NCBI RefSeq assembly: GCF_000620105.1
Contig: NZ_JHVK01000008.1
Location: 62,001 to 126,000 of the forward strand
DNA: 64,000 bases
Direction: 5' to 3'
DNA from: Microvirgula aerodenitrificans DSM 15089
Lineage (GTDB): Bacteria; Pseudomonadota; Gammaproteobacteria; Burkholderiales; Aquaspirillaceae
Part shown: positions 17,145 to 28,322 of the stretch, piece by piece
Numbering within the stretch: the stretch's first letter is position 1
Layout of the letters: each line of letters starts with the position of its first letter
Made by a program: the position numbers and the translations under genes
Notes under the pieces: generated by a model
The model's input: only the letters and a program-made list of their open reading frames with translations
What the model was told of the DNA's origin: nothing
The model's database searches: none

Positions 17145-19280
17145 TTACTGGTAGACCGGATGGCGGCGGCACAGCGCCGTGACCTGCTCCCGCACCTGGC
17201 GTGCCACCAGATCGCTGTTGCCGGTTTCCAGCGCATCCAGCACGTCGCACAGCCAGCCTGCCAGCTGCTCGCACTCTTCCACGCCAAAGCCGCGGGTGGT
17301 GACGGCCGGCGTGCCGATGCGCAGGCCCGACGTCACGAACGGCGAGCGCGGATCATTGGGCACCGAGTTCTTGTTCGCCGTGATATAGGCGTTGCTCAGT
17401 GCCGCATCGGCGTCCTTGCCGGTGTACGGCTTGTCGGACAGGTCGATCAGCATCATGTGGTTGTCCGTGCCGCCGGACACAATCTTGTAGCCGCGCTTCT
17501 GCAGCAGGGCGGCCATGGCACGGGCATTGGTCACGACCTGCTTCTGGTAGGTCTTGAATTCGGGCGCCAGGGCTTCCTTGAACGCGATGGCCTTGGCGGC
17601 GATCAGGTGCATCAGCGGCCCGCCCTGGACCCCGGGGAAGACAGCCGAGTTGAGCTTCTTGTAGAAGTCCTCGTCCTGGCCCCGGGACAGGATCAGGCCG
17701 CCGCGCGGGCCGCGCAGGGTCTTGTGGGTGGTGCTGGTCACCACATGGGCATGCGGCAGCGGATTCGGGTATTCGCCGGCCGCGACCAGGCCGGCCACGT
17801 GGGCCATGTCCACCCAGAACAGGGCGCCGACCTTGTCGGCAATGGCGCGCATGCGCGCCCAGTCCTTGTAGCGTGAGTAGGCGGAGAAACCGCCGATCAG
17901 CATCTTCGGCCGGGTTTCCAGCGCGATGCGTTCCATCTCGTCGTAGTCGATCAGCCCGGTCGCCGGATCGAGGCCGTAGGGGACAATCCTGTAGTGACGG
18001 CCGGAGAAGTTGGACGGGTTGCCGTGGGTCAGGTGTCCGCCCTGGGCCAGGTTCATCCCCATCACGGTGTCGCCGGGGCTGACCAGCGCCAGGAACACGG
18101 CGGCATTGGCCTGGGCGCCGGCATGCGGCTGGACGTTGACATAATCGCAATCGAACAGTGCCCGGGCCCGCTCGATGGCCAGGCGCTCGGCCACATCGAC
18201 ATACTCGCAGCCGCTGTAATAGCGCTTGCCCGGATAACCCTCGGCATACTTGTTGGTCAGGACAGTGTTCTGGATGGACATCACCAGCGGGCTGGCATAG
18301 TTCTCGGACGCGATCAGTTCGACGTGGTTTTCCTGACGGCGTTCTTCGTTGCGCACGGCCTCGGCCAGTTCGGCGTCGAAATCGTCGAGGGTCACGGATT
18401 GCTGGTAATACATGTTGACGGGGTCCTGTGGTCGGGATGAAGGAATGGGCTGAAGGGGAGCGGTCGGCGCGGGCAGGTCCATCTGCCGGCGGACATCGCG
18501 TATCAGGGTGCTGGCTGCCGCCAGCGTGTCTGTCACCGGTTTGCCCGGCAGGGCCTCGATCAGCCAGGAGCCGATCACGACGGCGTCTGCCGTGTGGGCG
18601 ACTGCGCGCGCGGTCTGCGCATCGCGGATGCCGAAACCGACGCCGACCGGAAGCCGCACGTGGCGGCGGATGCGCGCCAGCGTGTCCTGAACCTGGGCCA
18701 TGTCCAGCGTCCGGGTGCCGGTCACGCCATTGACGGACACGCAATAGACATAGCCGCTGGCACATTCGGCAATCTGCCGGATGCGTTGCTCGGTCGACGT
18801 CGGGGCAATCAGGAAGATCAGATCCATGCCGTGCCGGCGCAACTGGGTGGCCAGCGCGCCGGACACTTCCGGCGGGTAGTCGACCACCAGCACGCCATCC
18901 ACGCCGGCCGCCGCCGCGGCCTCGGCAAAGGCGCCCGGACGGCGCAACTGGTCGTAGCGTTCGAGCGGATTGGCGTAGCCCATCAGCACCACTGGCGTGC
19001 TGTTGTCGGTGCTGCGGAACTGGCGGACGTGGTTGAGCACCTGCGGCAGGCCAATGCCGGCGAGCAGTGCCTGCTCACTGGACTGCTGGATGGTCGGACC
19101 GTCGGCGGACGGATCGGAAAACGGTACGCCCAGCTCGATAATGTCGGCGCCGGCGCTGACCAGCGCATGCATCAGGGTCGGGGTGATGCCGGCCTGCGGA
19201 TAGCCTGCCGTCACATACGGGATCAGCGCCTGCCGACCCTGCTGCGCCAGACGGTGGAAGGTGTGCTCGATCCGGCTCAT
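17145..19280 (-). CDS. TrpA-GlyA fusion: tryptophan synthase alpha chain joined in frame to serine hydroxymethyltransferase
   Basis: 711 aa in one uninterrupted frame. Residues 1 to about 270 are a complete TrpA barrel (releases indole from indole-3-glycerol phosphate) with catalytic Glu49 and Asp60 in [14 protein letters not shown] at the numbers used for Salmonella TrpA. A Pro-rich linker ([19 protein letters not shown]) leads to Met290. Residues 290-711 are a full-length SHMT (422 aa) with [15 protein letters not shown] and PLP-lysine 520 in [11 protein letters not shown]. The start overlaps the trpB stop by ATGA. An AGGA ten bases before Met290 could also allow separate translation of the SHMT part. 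I know of no standard TrpA-SHMT fusion. SHMT makes serine and TrpB consumes it, so channelling is conceivable. A sequencing error removing a stop codon is the main alternative. Confidence 0.85.
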   Translation of the reverse strand: MSRIEHTFHRLAQQGRQALIPYVTAGYPQAGITPTLMHALVSAGADIIELGVPFSDPSADGPTIQQSSEQALLAGIGLPQVLNHVRQFRSTDNSTPVVLMGYANPLERYDQLRRPGAFAEAAAAAGVDGVLVVDYPPEVSGALATQLRRHGMDLIFLIAPTSTEQRIRQIAECASGYVYCVSVNGVTGTRTLDMAQVQDTLARIRRHVRLPVGVGFGIRDAQTARAVAHTADAVVIGSWLIEALPGKPVTDTLAAASTLIRDVRRQMDLPAPTAPLQPIPSSRPQDPVNMYYQQSVTLDDFDAELAEAVRNEERRQENHVELIASENYASPLVMSIQNTVLTNKYAEGYPGKRYYSGCEYVDVAERLAIERARALFDCDYVNVQPHAGAQANAAVFLALVSPGDTVMGMNLAQGGHLTHGNPSNFSGRHYRIVPYGLDPATGLIDYDEMERIALETRPKMLIGGFSAYSRYKDWARMRAIADKVGALFWVDMAHVAGLVAAGEYPNPLPHAHVVTSTTHKTLRGPRGGLILSRGQDEDFYKKLNSAVFPGVQGGPLMHLIAAKAIAFKEALAPEFKTYQKQVVTNARAMAALLQKRGYKIVSGGTDNHMMLIDLSDKPYTGKDADAALSNAYITANKNSVPNDPRSPFVTSGLRIGTPAVTTRGFGVEECEQLAGWLCDVLDALETGNSDLVARQVREQVTALCRRHPVYQ

Positions 19281-20511
19281 GCGACACCTCCCGCCCTGCT
19301 GCAGTCATGGGCCAGTACCGTGTCCATGTCCTTGTCGCCCCGGCCGGACAGATTGACCAGAATGGCCTGCTCGCGGGACATCTCCCTTGCCAGCTTGATG
19401 GCATGGGCAACGGCATGACTGGCTTCCAGCGCCGGAATGATGCCTTCGACGCGGCTGAGGCGATGGAAGGCGTCGACCGCTTCGGCATCGGTGACACCGA
19501 CATACTCGGCACGGCCGATCTCGTGCAGCCACGCGTGTTCCGGTCCGACGCCCGGATAGTCCAGGCCGGCACTGATGCTGTGGGTCTCCAGCACCTGGCC
19601 GTTGTCGTCCTGCAGGATCAGGGTGCGGTTGCCATGCAGCACGCCGGCGCTGCCGCGCTGGATCGAGGCGGCGTGTTTGCCGCTGTCCAGCCCGAAACCG
19701 GCGGCTTCCACGCCGATCAGGCGCACTCCCTCGTGGCCGATATACGGGTGGAAGATGCCGATGGCGTTGCTGCCGCCGCCGACACAGGCGACTATCGCAT
19801 CCGGATGCTGCTTCAGCATCTGCCGGCGCCGGAACAGGGCCGGCATCTGCTCCAGGCACTCCTTGCCGATCACGGTCTGGAAGTCGCGCACCATCATCGG
19901 ATACGGATGCATGCCGGCCACGGTGCCGATCAGGTAGAACGTGTTGTCGACATGTGCAACCCAGTCGCGCATGGCCTCGTTCATGGCGTCCTTCAGCGTC
20001 CGGCTGCCGGATTCCACCGGCACCACGGTCGCACCCAGCAACTGCATGCGCTGGACATTCGGGTGCTGCCGCCGGATGTCCTCGCTGCCCATGTAGACCA
20101 CGCACTCCAGCCCGTAGCGGGCGCAGATGGTGGCGGTGGCCACGCCGTGCTGACCGGCACCGGTCTCGGCAATGATGCGCCGCTTGCCCATGCGTCGCGC
20201 CAGCATGGCCTGGCCGATCACATTGTTGATCTTGTGGGCGCCGGTATGGTTGAGGTCTTCGCGCTTGAGGAAGATCTGCGCGCCTCCCGTCTCGTCACTG
20301 AGCCGTCTGGCGTGGTACACCGGCGATGGCCGGCCGACATAGTCCGCCAGCTCGTCGCGGAACTCGGCGACGAAGTCCGCATCGTCCCGGTAGCGCAGAT
20401 AGGCCCGGTGCAGTTCGTTGACGGCGCCGGCCAGGGTCTCGCTGATGAAGCTGCCGCCGAAGCGGCCGAAGAAGCCGGCGGCATCCGGTTGGGCGCAGGG
20501 TGGCATGCGGG

Positions 20512-20515
<4 letters not shown>
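19277..20515 (-). CDS. trpB: Tryptophan synthase beta chain
   Basis: 412 aa PLP enzyme condensing indole with serine. [12 protein letters not shown] marks the N-terminus, the PLP lysine is K95 in HTGAHKINN, the catalytic Glu is E117 in [13 protein letters not shown], and the phosphate loop is GGGSNAIG. Its stop overlaps the trpA::glyA start, and its start overlaps the argD stop (both ATGA), so it is translationally coupled to both. No trpC, trpD, trpE or trpF is seen in the window, so it is separated from the remaining tryptophan pathway. Confidence 0.95.
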
Positions 20516-21726
<1,211 letters not shown>

Positions 21727-21781
21727 GGCTTTTCTTCCTGCTTGGTCGTGATGCAAAAGAATTCCGCCGGCGGCCGGCGGC

Positions 21782-22621
21782 TTACGCGCTGGCGGCAGTT
21801 TCCGCCGTGGGCCAGTAATACGAGTCGGGCAGGGCGCGGGCGCCGAAAATGGCCTGCCCGACCCGGACCACGGTCGCACCTTCCTCGATGGCGATCTCGA
21901 AGTCGCCGGACATGCCCATCGACAGCTCGTTCAGGCCGATGCCGGGCGGGGCGTCCTGGCGCAGGCGGTCGCGCAGCTCCCGCAGCAGCACAAAGCAGGC
22001 GCGGACCCGCGCCGCCTCGGCCGAGAACAGGGCCAGCGTCATCAGGCCGCGCACGCGCAGGGCCGGGAAGGCGGGCAGGGCGTGCAGGAAGGCCGCAACG
22101 TCCTCGGGCTGCAGGCCGTACTTGCTGGCCTCGCCGGAGGTATTGACCTGAACGAACACATCCAGCTCGCGGCCTTCGGCCTGCAGGCGCCGGTTCAGCT
22201 CCTCGGCCACGCGCAGGCTGTCGAGCGCCTGGAACTCGTCGGCAAAGCGGGCGACCTGCCTGGCCTTGTTGGTCTGCAGATGGCCAATGACCGACCAGTG
22301 CAGGTCCGGCAGATCGGCCGTGGCTTCCCACTTGCGATGGGCTTCCTGCACCTTGTTCTCGCCGAGCAGCCGGCAGCCCGCCGCATACGCGAGGCGCACA
22401 TGCGCTTCGTCAAAGGTCTTGCTGACCGGCAGCAGGCGCACGCTGGCCGGTTCGCGACCGACCCGCAGGCAGGCGCTGGCGATGCGTTCGCGAACCACGG
22501 CCAGGTTGCGGCGGAAGTCGTCGACGGTATCGGCCTGCGGATAGCGGCCGTGCCGGTCGTGCCGGGTCTGGGTGCCGGATGGCGAGGCCGGAAGATCGGT
22601 GTGGCTGGATATCGCGGGCAT
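21782..22621 (-). CDS. yggS: YggS/PLPBP family pyridoxal-phosphate homeostasis protein
   Basis: 279 aa. Alanine-racemase-like TIM barrel fold with the PLP lysine in LLPVSKTFDEAHVRLAY, then GENKVQEAHRKWE, HWSVIGHLQTNKAR and LSMGMSGDFEIAI. It binds PLP without catalysis, buffers free PLP and protects PLP enzymes. The first 30 or so residues are an extra low-similarity extension, so a later start is possible. The start overlaps the benE stop (TGATG). In most genomes yggS sits beside pilT or proC; finding it amid PLP enzymes fits a B6-stress theme. Confidence 0.92.
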   Translation of the reverse strand: MPAISSHTDLPASPSGTQTRHDRHGRYPQADTVDDFRRNLAVVRERIASACLRVGREPASVRLLPVSKTFDEAHVRLAYAAGCRLLGENKVQEAHRKWEATADLPDLHWSVIGHLQTNKARQVARFADEFQALDSLRVAEELNRRLQAEGRELDVFVQVNTSGEASKYGLQPEDVAAFLHALPAFPALRVRGLMTLALFSAEAARVRACFVLLRELRDRLRQDAPPGIGLNELSMGMSGDFEIAIEEGATVVRVGQAIFGARALPDSYYWPTAETAASA

Positions 22622-23877
22622 CAGTTGGCTCCCCCTTTGTTGATGGCGGGTTCGGCGGCAGGACGCACCGTGTCGGTGGCTGCGGCGCGGCGCGGCAGCG
22701 CGCCATTGAGCACGGCGTAGGCCACCAGCCCGATCAGCAGGCCCCAGAACGCGCCGCCGATGCCGAACAGCTTGATATTGGCCGCCGCCGCCAGGAAGGT
22801 GATCAGCGCGGCTTCGCGGGATTTCGCATCGGCCATGGCATTGGCGAGGCTGCCGCCGATGGTGCCCAGCAGGGCGAGCCCGGCCAGAGTGGTGATGAAG
22901 GTGGCCGGAAAGGCCATGAAGACGGCGGCGAGCGTGACGCCGAACACGCCGACCAGGATGTAGAAAATCCCTGCCGCCACCCCGGCGATCCAGCGCCTGG
23001 ACGGGTCCTCGTGCGCTTCCTTGCCGGTGCAGATGGCGGCCGTGATCGCGGCGACGTTGAAGGCATGCGAGCCGAACGGCGCCATCAGCAGGGAACCGAG
23101 GCCGGTGACGGTCACGATCGGGTTGGCGCTGGTCTTGAAGCCGTCATTGCGCAGCACCAGCATGCCGGGCATGTACTGCCCGGTCAGGGTGATCAGGAAC
23201 AGCGGCAGCGCGACACTCAGCAGCGAGTTCAGCGTGAACACCGGCAGGGTGAAGACCGGCGCGGCCAGTTTCAGTTCCAGCCCGGACAGGTCGACGCGCC
23301 CCTGCAGCAGCAGGAAGGCCAGCCCCAGCACCAGGATGCCGACCACGGCGTAGCGTGCGGTGAAGCGCTTGAGCACGACATAGGCGACGATCAGCAGGCC
23401 GGCCAGCAGCGGGTCGATGCTCATGCCGCCAAAGGCGCCGATGCCGAACTGCAGCAAAATGCCGGCCAGCAGGCCTGCGGCCACGCCCGGCGGAATCAGC
23501 CGGATGACGCGTTCGAAATAGCCCGACAGGCCGAGCAGCACAAAGGCCGCTGCCGAGACCAGATAGGCGCCGACCGCCTCGGCATACGGCGTCGTGGCCA
23601 GGGCGACGACCAGAAAGGCCGCGGCCGGCGTCGACCAGGCGGTGATGATCGGCTCGCGGGAGATCCAGCTGAGGAAGAGCCCGGTGACCCCCACACCGAT
23701 CGACACCGACCACACCCAGGAGGCGGTCAGTTCCGGACTGAGGCCGGCCACTTTCGCGGCCTGGAACACCAGGATGAATGTGCCGCCATAGTTGACGATG
23801 ACCGAGATCAGCCCGGCCACGACCGGGTGAGTGAGATCACTGAGGCGAAGGGATGAAGACGAAGCTGAAGAGGACAT
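22621..23877 (-). CDS. benE: BenE-family benzoate/H+ symporter-like membrane protein
   Basis: 418 aa, about 12 hydrophobic segments. VIVNYGGTFILVFQAAKVAG, PAAAFLVVALATTPYAEAVG and LMAPFGSHAFNVAAITAAIC match BenE transporters, which move benzoate or related aromatic acids in the inner membrane. The start is MSSSASSSSLRL at 23877; a frame to 23916 exists. It is first in the operon benE-yggS-argD-trpB-trpA::glyA and has a promoter with the shared MocR-type operators 50-110 bp upstream. No benzoate degradation genes are near, so it may carry the pathway product or an aromatic precursor. Confidence 0.88.
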   Translation of the reverse strand: MSSSASSSSLRLSDLTHPVVAGLISVIVNYGGTFILVFQAAKVAGLSPELTASWVWSVSIGVGVTGLFLSWISREPIITAWSTPAAAFLVVALATTPYAEAVGAYLVSAAAFVLLGLSGYFERVIRLIPPGVAAGLLAGILLQFGIGAFGGMSIDPLLAGLLIVAYVVLKRFTARYAVVGILVLGLAFLLLQGRVDLSGLELKLAAPVFTLPVFTLNSLLSVALPLFLITLTGQYMPGMLVLRNDGFKTSANPIVTVTGLGSLLMAPFGSHAFNVAAITAAICTGKEAHEDPSRRWIAGVAAGIFYILVGVFGVTLAAVFMAFPATFITTLAGLALLGTIGGSLANAMADAKSREAALITFLAAAANIKLFGIGGAFWGLLIGLVAYAVLNGALPRRAAATDTVRPAAEPAINKGGAN

Positions 23878-23930
23878 GATTTTCTGATCTCCGCTGCCTG
23901 ACAATGTGCCCGGCATAGACTGGTGGTGAA

Positions 23931-23992
23931 TTTATATCGCGTGACTGGACGGTGTGGCCCCTACACTTTGGACGGCTCGGGCAGACCACTTT
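23931..23992 (-). promoter_or_regulatory. benE operon promoter with MocR-type operator pair
   Basis: Minus strand: AAAGTGGTCTG starts at 23992, a weaker copy AAAGTGTAGGG starts 23 bp later at 23969, and TATAAA starts exactly 33 bp after that at 23936. The benE ATG is at 23877. The same layout recurs at four other promoters in this block. Confidence 0.75.
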
Positions 23993-24015
23993 GTGCAGCG
24001 CACCCCGGCAGTGCC

Positions 24016-25098
24016 TCAGCCATGGATGCGCTGGAAGTCGTGCATGAAGTCGGTCAGCGCCTCGACGGCGGGCAGACCGATCGCGTTGTAGATGCTGGCC
24101 CGGATCCCGCCGACCGACGCATGGCCCTTGAGCCCGTTGAGCCCGGCCCGGTCGGCCAGTTGCAGGAAGGTCTTTTCCAGGGCAGGGTCGGCCAGCACGA
24201 ACGGCACGTTGTTGATGGAGCGGCTGGCCGCTTGCACCGGGTTGACGTAGAAGCCGTCGCTGCTGTCGATCGTGCGGTACAGCAGCTCGGCCTTGGCCTG
24301 ATTGGCGCGGTGGATCTGCTCGATGCCGCCGGAGCGGCTGATCCACTTGAGGGTCAGCCCGGTCAGGTACCAGGAGAAGGTGGCCGGGGTGTTGAGCATC
24401 GAGTCCGCCCGTGCCTGATGGGCATAATTCAGCACGTCCGGCGTCACGTTCAGCGGCGCATCAAGCAGCGCTTCGTCCACGATGACGACGGTGACGCCCG
24501 CCGGCCCGATATTCTTCTGCGCGGCGGCGTAGATCAGCCCGTGCTTTGCCACATCGATCGGTTTGGACAGCAGGCTCGAGCACGCATCGCAGACCAGCGG
24601 GACGGCGGCATCCGGCGTGGTGGAGAACTGCACGCCATGCACCGTTTCGTTCTCGGTGTAGTGCAGATAGGCGGCATCCGGATTGAGCTGCCAGTCCGCG
24701 GCGTCGGGGATGTGGTCGAAGCCGGACGATTCGCTGCTGCCCGCGACGCGGACGTCGCAGTAGCGGCTGGCGGCCTGGATGGCCTTGCCGGACCAGAGCC
24801 CGGTGTGCAGATAGTCCGCCGTGCGCTTGCCGCGCAGCAGATTCATCGGCACCTGCGAGAACTGCAGCGAGGCGCCGCCCTGCAGGAACAGCACCCGGTA
24901 GTGGTCTGGTACCTTCAGGAGGGTGCGCAGATCCTGTTCGGCCTGGCGGGCAAGCTCGATGAATGTCCCCGAGCGATGGCTGATTTCCATCACCGACATG
25001 CCGGTGCCGGCGAAGTCGAAAAATTCCCGGTGCGCTTCCCGCAGCACTTCCATCGGCAGCGCGGACGGGCCCGCGCTGAAGTTGTGAGACCTTGCCAT
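24016..25098 (-). CDS. serC: Phosphoserine aminotransferase
   Basis: 360 aa class V aminotransferase. It converts 3-phosphohydroxypyruvate to phosphoserine and also acts in DXP-dependent PLP synthesis. Signatures: HNFSAGPSALPMEVL at the N-terminus, SVMEISHRSGTF, FLQGGASLQFSQVPMNLL, the PLP lysine in YAAAQKNIGPAGVT and GHASVGGIRASIYNA at the C-terminus. The start MARSHNF at 25098 is where family members begin. It is divergent from the MocR regulator, and its promoter region carries the shared operator pair. Its dual link to serine and to vitamin B6 suits this block. Confidence 0.95.
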   Translation of the reverse strand: MARSHNFSAGPSALPMEVLREAHREFFDFAGTGMSVMEISHRSGTFIELARQAEQDLRTLLKVPDHYRVLFLQGGASLQFSQVPMNLLRGKRTADYLHTGLWSGKAIQAASRYCDVRVAGSSESSGFDHIPDAADWQLNPDAAYLHYTENETVHGVQFSTTPDAAVPLVCDACSSLLSKPIDVAKHGLIYAAAQKNIGPAGVTVVIVDEALLDAPLNVTPDVLNYAHQARADSMLNTPATFSWYLTGLTLKWISRSGGIEQIHRANQAKAELLYRTIDSSDGFYVNPVQAASRSINNVPFVLADPALEKTFLQLADRAGLNGLKGHASVGGIRASIYNAIGLPAVEALTDFMHDFQRIHG

Positions 25099-25173
25099 AC
25101 GTTTTTCTGAGCCTGTTCGGATGAGTTCGCGATGCGTGGCATCGCCAGTCACAAAGGCAGTGACGACCCGCAC

Positions 25174-25235
25174 AGTCTATGGATAAGATGGCCTGATTTA
25201 GTGGGCCATTTCCACCCTGTCAGGCAGACCACATG
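25174..25235 (-). promoter_or_regulatory. serC promoter with MocR-type operator pair, overlapping the mocR start
   Basis: Minus strand: CATGTGGTCTG starts at 25235, GAAATGGCCCA 23 bp later at 25212, and TAGACT a further 33 bp on at 25179. The first site covers the start codon of the divergent regulator gene, which would allow autoregulation. Confidence 0.6.
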
Positions 25236-26729
25236 GCAAAGACATTCGAGCTTGAAACCCTGAAAATGCGGCTGAACGATGCCGAGTTCGAGCTGCTGAA
25301 CCTGCACCAGCGCATCCAGCGCGCACTGCGTGCGCTGATCCTCGACGGCGCCCTGGGGCCGGGCGTGAAACTGCCGGCGACGCGGGCGCTGGCCACTTCG
25401 CTCGGCGTGGCCCGCGATACGGTCGAGAACGCCTATGTGCAGTTGCATCGCGACGGCTTCATCGCCCGGCAGAAGGGCTCGGGCAGCTATGTGTCCGAAA
25501 CCGTCGGTACCGAACTGCGCGGCGCGGCGCGCAAGCGCATGAAGCTCCAGGACCACAAGCGCAGCACGATGGAACCGGGGGCGGGGCTGAGCCGGCGCGG
25601 GCGGATGATTCTCGACAGCGGCGGCACCATCGACCAGCAGGTGATCAAGGCGTTCGCCACCGGCCTGCCGGAAACCCGCACCTTTCCGACCGATGTCTGG
25701 GAACGGCTGCAGCGCCAGGCGCTGAAGGACTACCGCGCCCAGGTGCTGCTGCACGGCGATCCGCAGGGGGCGATGCCGCTGCGCAAGGCCATTGCCGCCT
25801 ACCTGAACCTCGAACGCGGCGCCAAGGCTGCGCCGGAGCAGATTCTGGTGCTGAGCAGCACCCGGCAGGCCCTGTTCCTGTGTGCCCAGTTGCTGGTGGA
25901 TGCCGGCCGGCCGATCCTGATGGAGAACCCGGGTTACTACGGTGCCAAGAAGGCGTTCGAGTCGACCGAGGCCAGGGTCGTGCCGATCGACGTCGACGCG
26001 CAGGGCATCCGCACCGATCTGTTGCGGGCCGATCGCAGCGGTGCCGACTGCGTCTACGTGACGCCATCCCACCAGTACCCGACCGGAGCGACCCTGTCGC
26101 TTGAACGGCGGCTGGAGCTGATCAGCTGGGCGGCGGAGAACGGCAAGTGGATCATCGAGGACGACTACGACAGCGAGTTCCACTACGACGGCCTGCCGAC
26201 GGCCTGTGTCCAGGGCCTGGACAAGTACCAGCGCACGATCTACATCGGCACCTTCAGCAAGACGCTGTATCCGGGCCTGCGCATGGGCTATATGGTCATT
26301 CCGCCGGAGCTGGTCAGCGCCTTCGCCCGCGCGCGCAGCATCATGGACGGGCACACGCCGCAGATTCTGCAGCTGACCCTGGCGCGCTTCATGGAAGAAG
26401 GACACTACAACGCCCATGTGCGGGCGATGCGCAAGCTGTATGCCGGGCGCCGGGAAATCCTGCTTGAAGCCATCGATCGGCACCTGGCCGGCATTGTGAC
26501 CGCGCTGCAGCCGGAGGGCGGCATGCAGGTCCTGTGCCTGCTGGAGGACGGCTGGTCGGAGGAAAAGACCATCCGCCAGGCGGCCAGCGCCGGCGTACTG
26601 CTTCCGGGGCTCAGCCGGCTGTACGCCGGCGAGGAAAAGCGGCAGGGCTGGCTGCTCGGTTATGCGTCGCTGACTGCCTATGAAATCGAGGCGGCCATGC
26701 TGCGTCTGGCCAATGCGCTGAAGAAGTAG
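25233..26729 (+). CDS. MocR/PdxR-type regulator: GntR winged helix fused to aminotransferase-like PLP domain
   Basis: 498 aa. Residues about 20-90 form a GntR winged helix (GVKLPATRALATSLGVARDT, then a VENAYVQLHRDGFI segment). From about 130 a fold-type I aminotransferase domain follows, with the PLP-contact motif IIEDDYDSEFHYDG and PLP lysine in YIGTFSKTLYPGLRMGY. PdxR-type members activate vitamin B6 genes when PLP is low. The known C. glutamicum PdxR site (AAAGTGG...CTA, recalled from literature) resembles the AAAGTGGTCTG sites found at five promoters around this gene. It is therefore the best candidate regulator for the whole block. It is convergent with glyA, 16 bp apart. Confidence 0.93.
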   Translation: MAKTFELETLKMRLNDAEFELLNLHQRIQRALRALILDGALGPGVKLPATRALATSLGVARDTVENAYVQLHRDGFIARQKGSGSYVSETVGTELRGAARKRMKLQDHKRSTMEPGAGLSRRGRMILDSGGTIDQQVIKAFATGLPETRTFPTDVWERLQRQALKDYRAQVLLHGDPQGAMPLRKAIAAYLNLERGAKAAPEQILVLSSTRQALFLCAQLLVDAGRPILMENPGYYGAKKAFESTEARVVPIDVDAQGIRTDLLRADRSGADCVYVTPSHQYPTGATLSLERRLELISWAAENGKWIIEDDYDSEFHYDGLPTACVQGLDKYQRTIYIGTFSKTLYPGLRMGYMVIPPELVSAFARARSIMDGHTPQILQLTLARFMEEGHYNAHVRAMRKLYAGRREILLEAIDRHLAGIVTALQPEGGMQVLCLLEDGWSEEKTIRQAASAGVLLPGLSRLYAGEEKRQGWLLGYASLTAYEIEAAMLRLANALKK

Positions 26730-26745
26730 CCGGCGGGCTGCGTGC

Positions 26746-28044
26746 TCAGTAGGGCAGCGGGAAGCGCCGGGTCAGCTCCGCCACCCCTTCGCGGATCGAG
26801 CTTTCCGTGCGGCTGTCGATGGCGCCGGCACGCACGCCGCCGAGCAGGGCAAGGATCATGTCGCCGATTTCCCGGAACTCGTCCGGCCCCATGCCGCGCG
26901 AGGTGCAGGCCGCGCTGCCCACCCGGATGCCGGAGGTGACCGTCGGCCCGGTTTCGTCGTTGGGCACGGTATTCTTGTTCAGGGTCAGACCGACCTGTTC
27001 CAGCGCATGCTCCGCCACATTGCCGGCCAGCCCCCAGGGGCGCAGATCGATCACGCCGAGATGGCAGTCCGTACCGCCGGACACGATGGACAGGCCGCCT
27101 TCCGCCAGCCGGCCGCACAGGGCCTGCGCGTTCTCGACCACGGTCCGGGCGTAGGCGTGAAATGTCGGGTGCAGCGCCTCGCCCAGCGCTACGGCCTTGG
27201 CGGCAATGATGTGCATCAGCGGGCCGCTCTGCAGGCCGGGAAATACGGCCGAATTGATTTTCTTCATGATCTCGCCGTCATTGCCCAGGATCATGCCGCC
27301 ACGCGGCCCGCGCAGTGTCTTGTGGGTCGTGGTGGTGGTGACATGGGCGAACGGGACCGGCGACGGGAAGACGCCGCCGGCGACCAGCCCGGCAACGTGC
27401 GCCATATCCGCCATGAACAGGGCGCCCACATCGTCGGCAATGGCGCGGAAGCGCGCAAAGTCGAGGGTGCGCGAGTAAGCCGATCCGCCGGCGATGATCA
27501 GCCGGGGCCGTTCACGCCGGGCAATCCGTTCGACCTCGTCCATGTCGACCCGGTGCGACACCGGGTCGACCCCGTAGCTGATGGCCTGGAACCACCGCCC
27601 CGAGATATTGGCCCTGGCGCCATGGGTCAGGTGCCCGCCGGCCTTCAGGTCGAGACCGAGAACCTTGTCGCCCGGCGCCAGAAAGGCAAGAAACACCGCC
27701 TGGTTGGCCTGGCTGCCCGAGTGCGGCTGCACATTCGCGTATTCGCAACCGAACAGGCGCGTGGCCCGCTCGATCGCCATGTTCTCGGCAGTGTCGGCAT
27801 GCAGGCAGCCACCGTAGTAGCGGCGGCCCGGATAGCCTTCTGCATACTTGTTGGTCAGCACCGAGCCCAGGGTTTCAAGCACGGCGCGGCTGACGAAGTT
27901 CTCCGATGCGATCAGTTCGATCGAGTGCTGTTGCCGCTGCCGTTCGGCGTCGATGACGCCCCAGAGGTCCCGGTCGGCCTGTTGCAGGGTGAGGGAGCCC
28001 ACGGCGGGCAGGGCAAGACCGTCTGTGTTCGCCATTCTCGGCAT
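26746..28044 (-). CDS. glyA: Serine hydroxymethyltransferase, second copy
   Basis: 432 aa. Interconverts serine plus tetrahydrofolate with glycine plus methylene-THF. Motifs: [37 protein letters not shown], and the PLP lysine K242 in [12 protein letters not shown]. The start MPRMANTDG at 28044 follows AGGA by six bases. All usual SHMT blocks are present, so I see no sign of a threonine-transaldolase subtype, although that cannot be excluded by eye. It has its own promoter with the shared MocR-type operator pair. With the TrpA-linked SHMT this window encodes two SHMTs, neither next to the usual nrdR/ribD-type neighbours. Confidence 0.93.
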   Translation of the reverse strand: MPRMANTDGLALPAVGSLTLQQADRDLWGVIDAERQRQQHSIELIASENFVSRAVLETLGSVLTNKYAEGYPGRRYYGGCLHADTAENMAIERATRLFGCEYANVQPHSGSQANQAVFLAFLAPGDKVLGLDLKAGGHLTHGARANISGRWFQAISYGVDPVSHRVDMDEVERIARRERPRLIIAGGSAYSRTLDFARFRAIADDVGALFMADMAHVAGLVAGGVFPSPVPFAHVTTTTTHKTLRGPRGGMILGNDGEIMKKINSAVFPGLQSGPLMHIIAAKAVALGEALHPTFHAYARTVVENAQALCGRLAEGGLSIVSGGTDCHLGVIDLRPWGLAGNVAEHALEQVGLTLNKNTVPNDETGPTVTSGIRVGSAACTSRGMGPDEFREIGDMILALLGGVRAGAIDSRTESSIREGVAELTRRFPLPY

Positions 28045-28170
28045 GTAGTTTCCTGTGTCGATTGAAGCAGACCGGCGAATCCGGGCGTCTTGCGGCCTGC
28101 CGGCCACGCGGATTGCCGTCTGTGCTGATAAGGACGATCGGGCTGTCCATGGGCTCAAATGCAGAACCCC

Positions 28171-28232
28171 ATCCTAATCTGGCCGCGAACGGGCGGGATA
28201 TACCGTGTTTCCGGACCCGTACAGACCACTTT
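28171..28232 (-). promoter_or_regulatory. glyA promoter with MocR-type operator pair
   Basis: Minus strand: AAAGTGGTCTG starts at 28232, a weak copy AACACGGTATA 23 bp later at 28209, and TAGGAT 33 bp further at 28176. The glyA ATG is at 28044. It lies back to back with the N-oxygenase promoter. Confidence 0.65.
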
Positions 28233-28260
28233 TCTGTCGTTGCAGTGCAGCAGATTTCGG

Positions 28261-28322
28261 CAGGTGGTCTGGTCCTGTCGCTGAAAATGGACTGTTACGA
28301 AAGACCATATTGGGAATAGTAT
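28261..28322 (+). promoter_or_regulatory. Promoter of the N-oxygenase operon with MocR-type operator pair
   Basis: CAGGTGGTCTG at 28261 and AAAATGGACTG exactly 23 bp on at 28284 each match AAAGTGGTCTG at 9 of 11 positions. TTACGA (28295) abuts the second copy and TAGTAT (28317) lies 33 bp after its start, giving a 16-bp -35/-10 spacing. This predicts a leader of about 380 nt. Confidence 0.7.

Noticed and set aside
22579-23856. 425-codon plus-strand frame opposite benE, Gln/Arg/Gly-rich
   Set aside because: It is the antisense of a membrane protein gene; composition is typical of a shadow and benE motifs are clear on the other strand.
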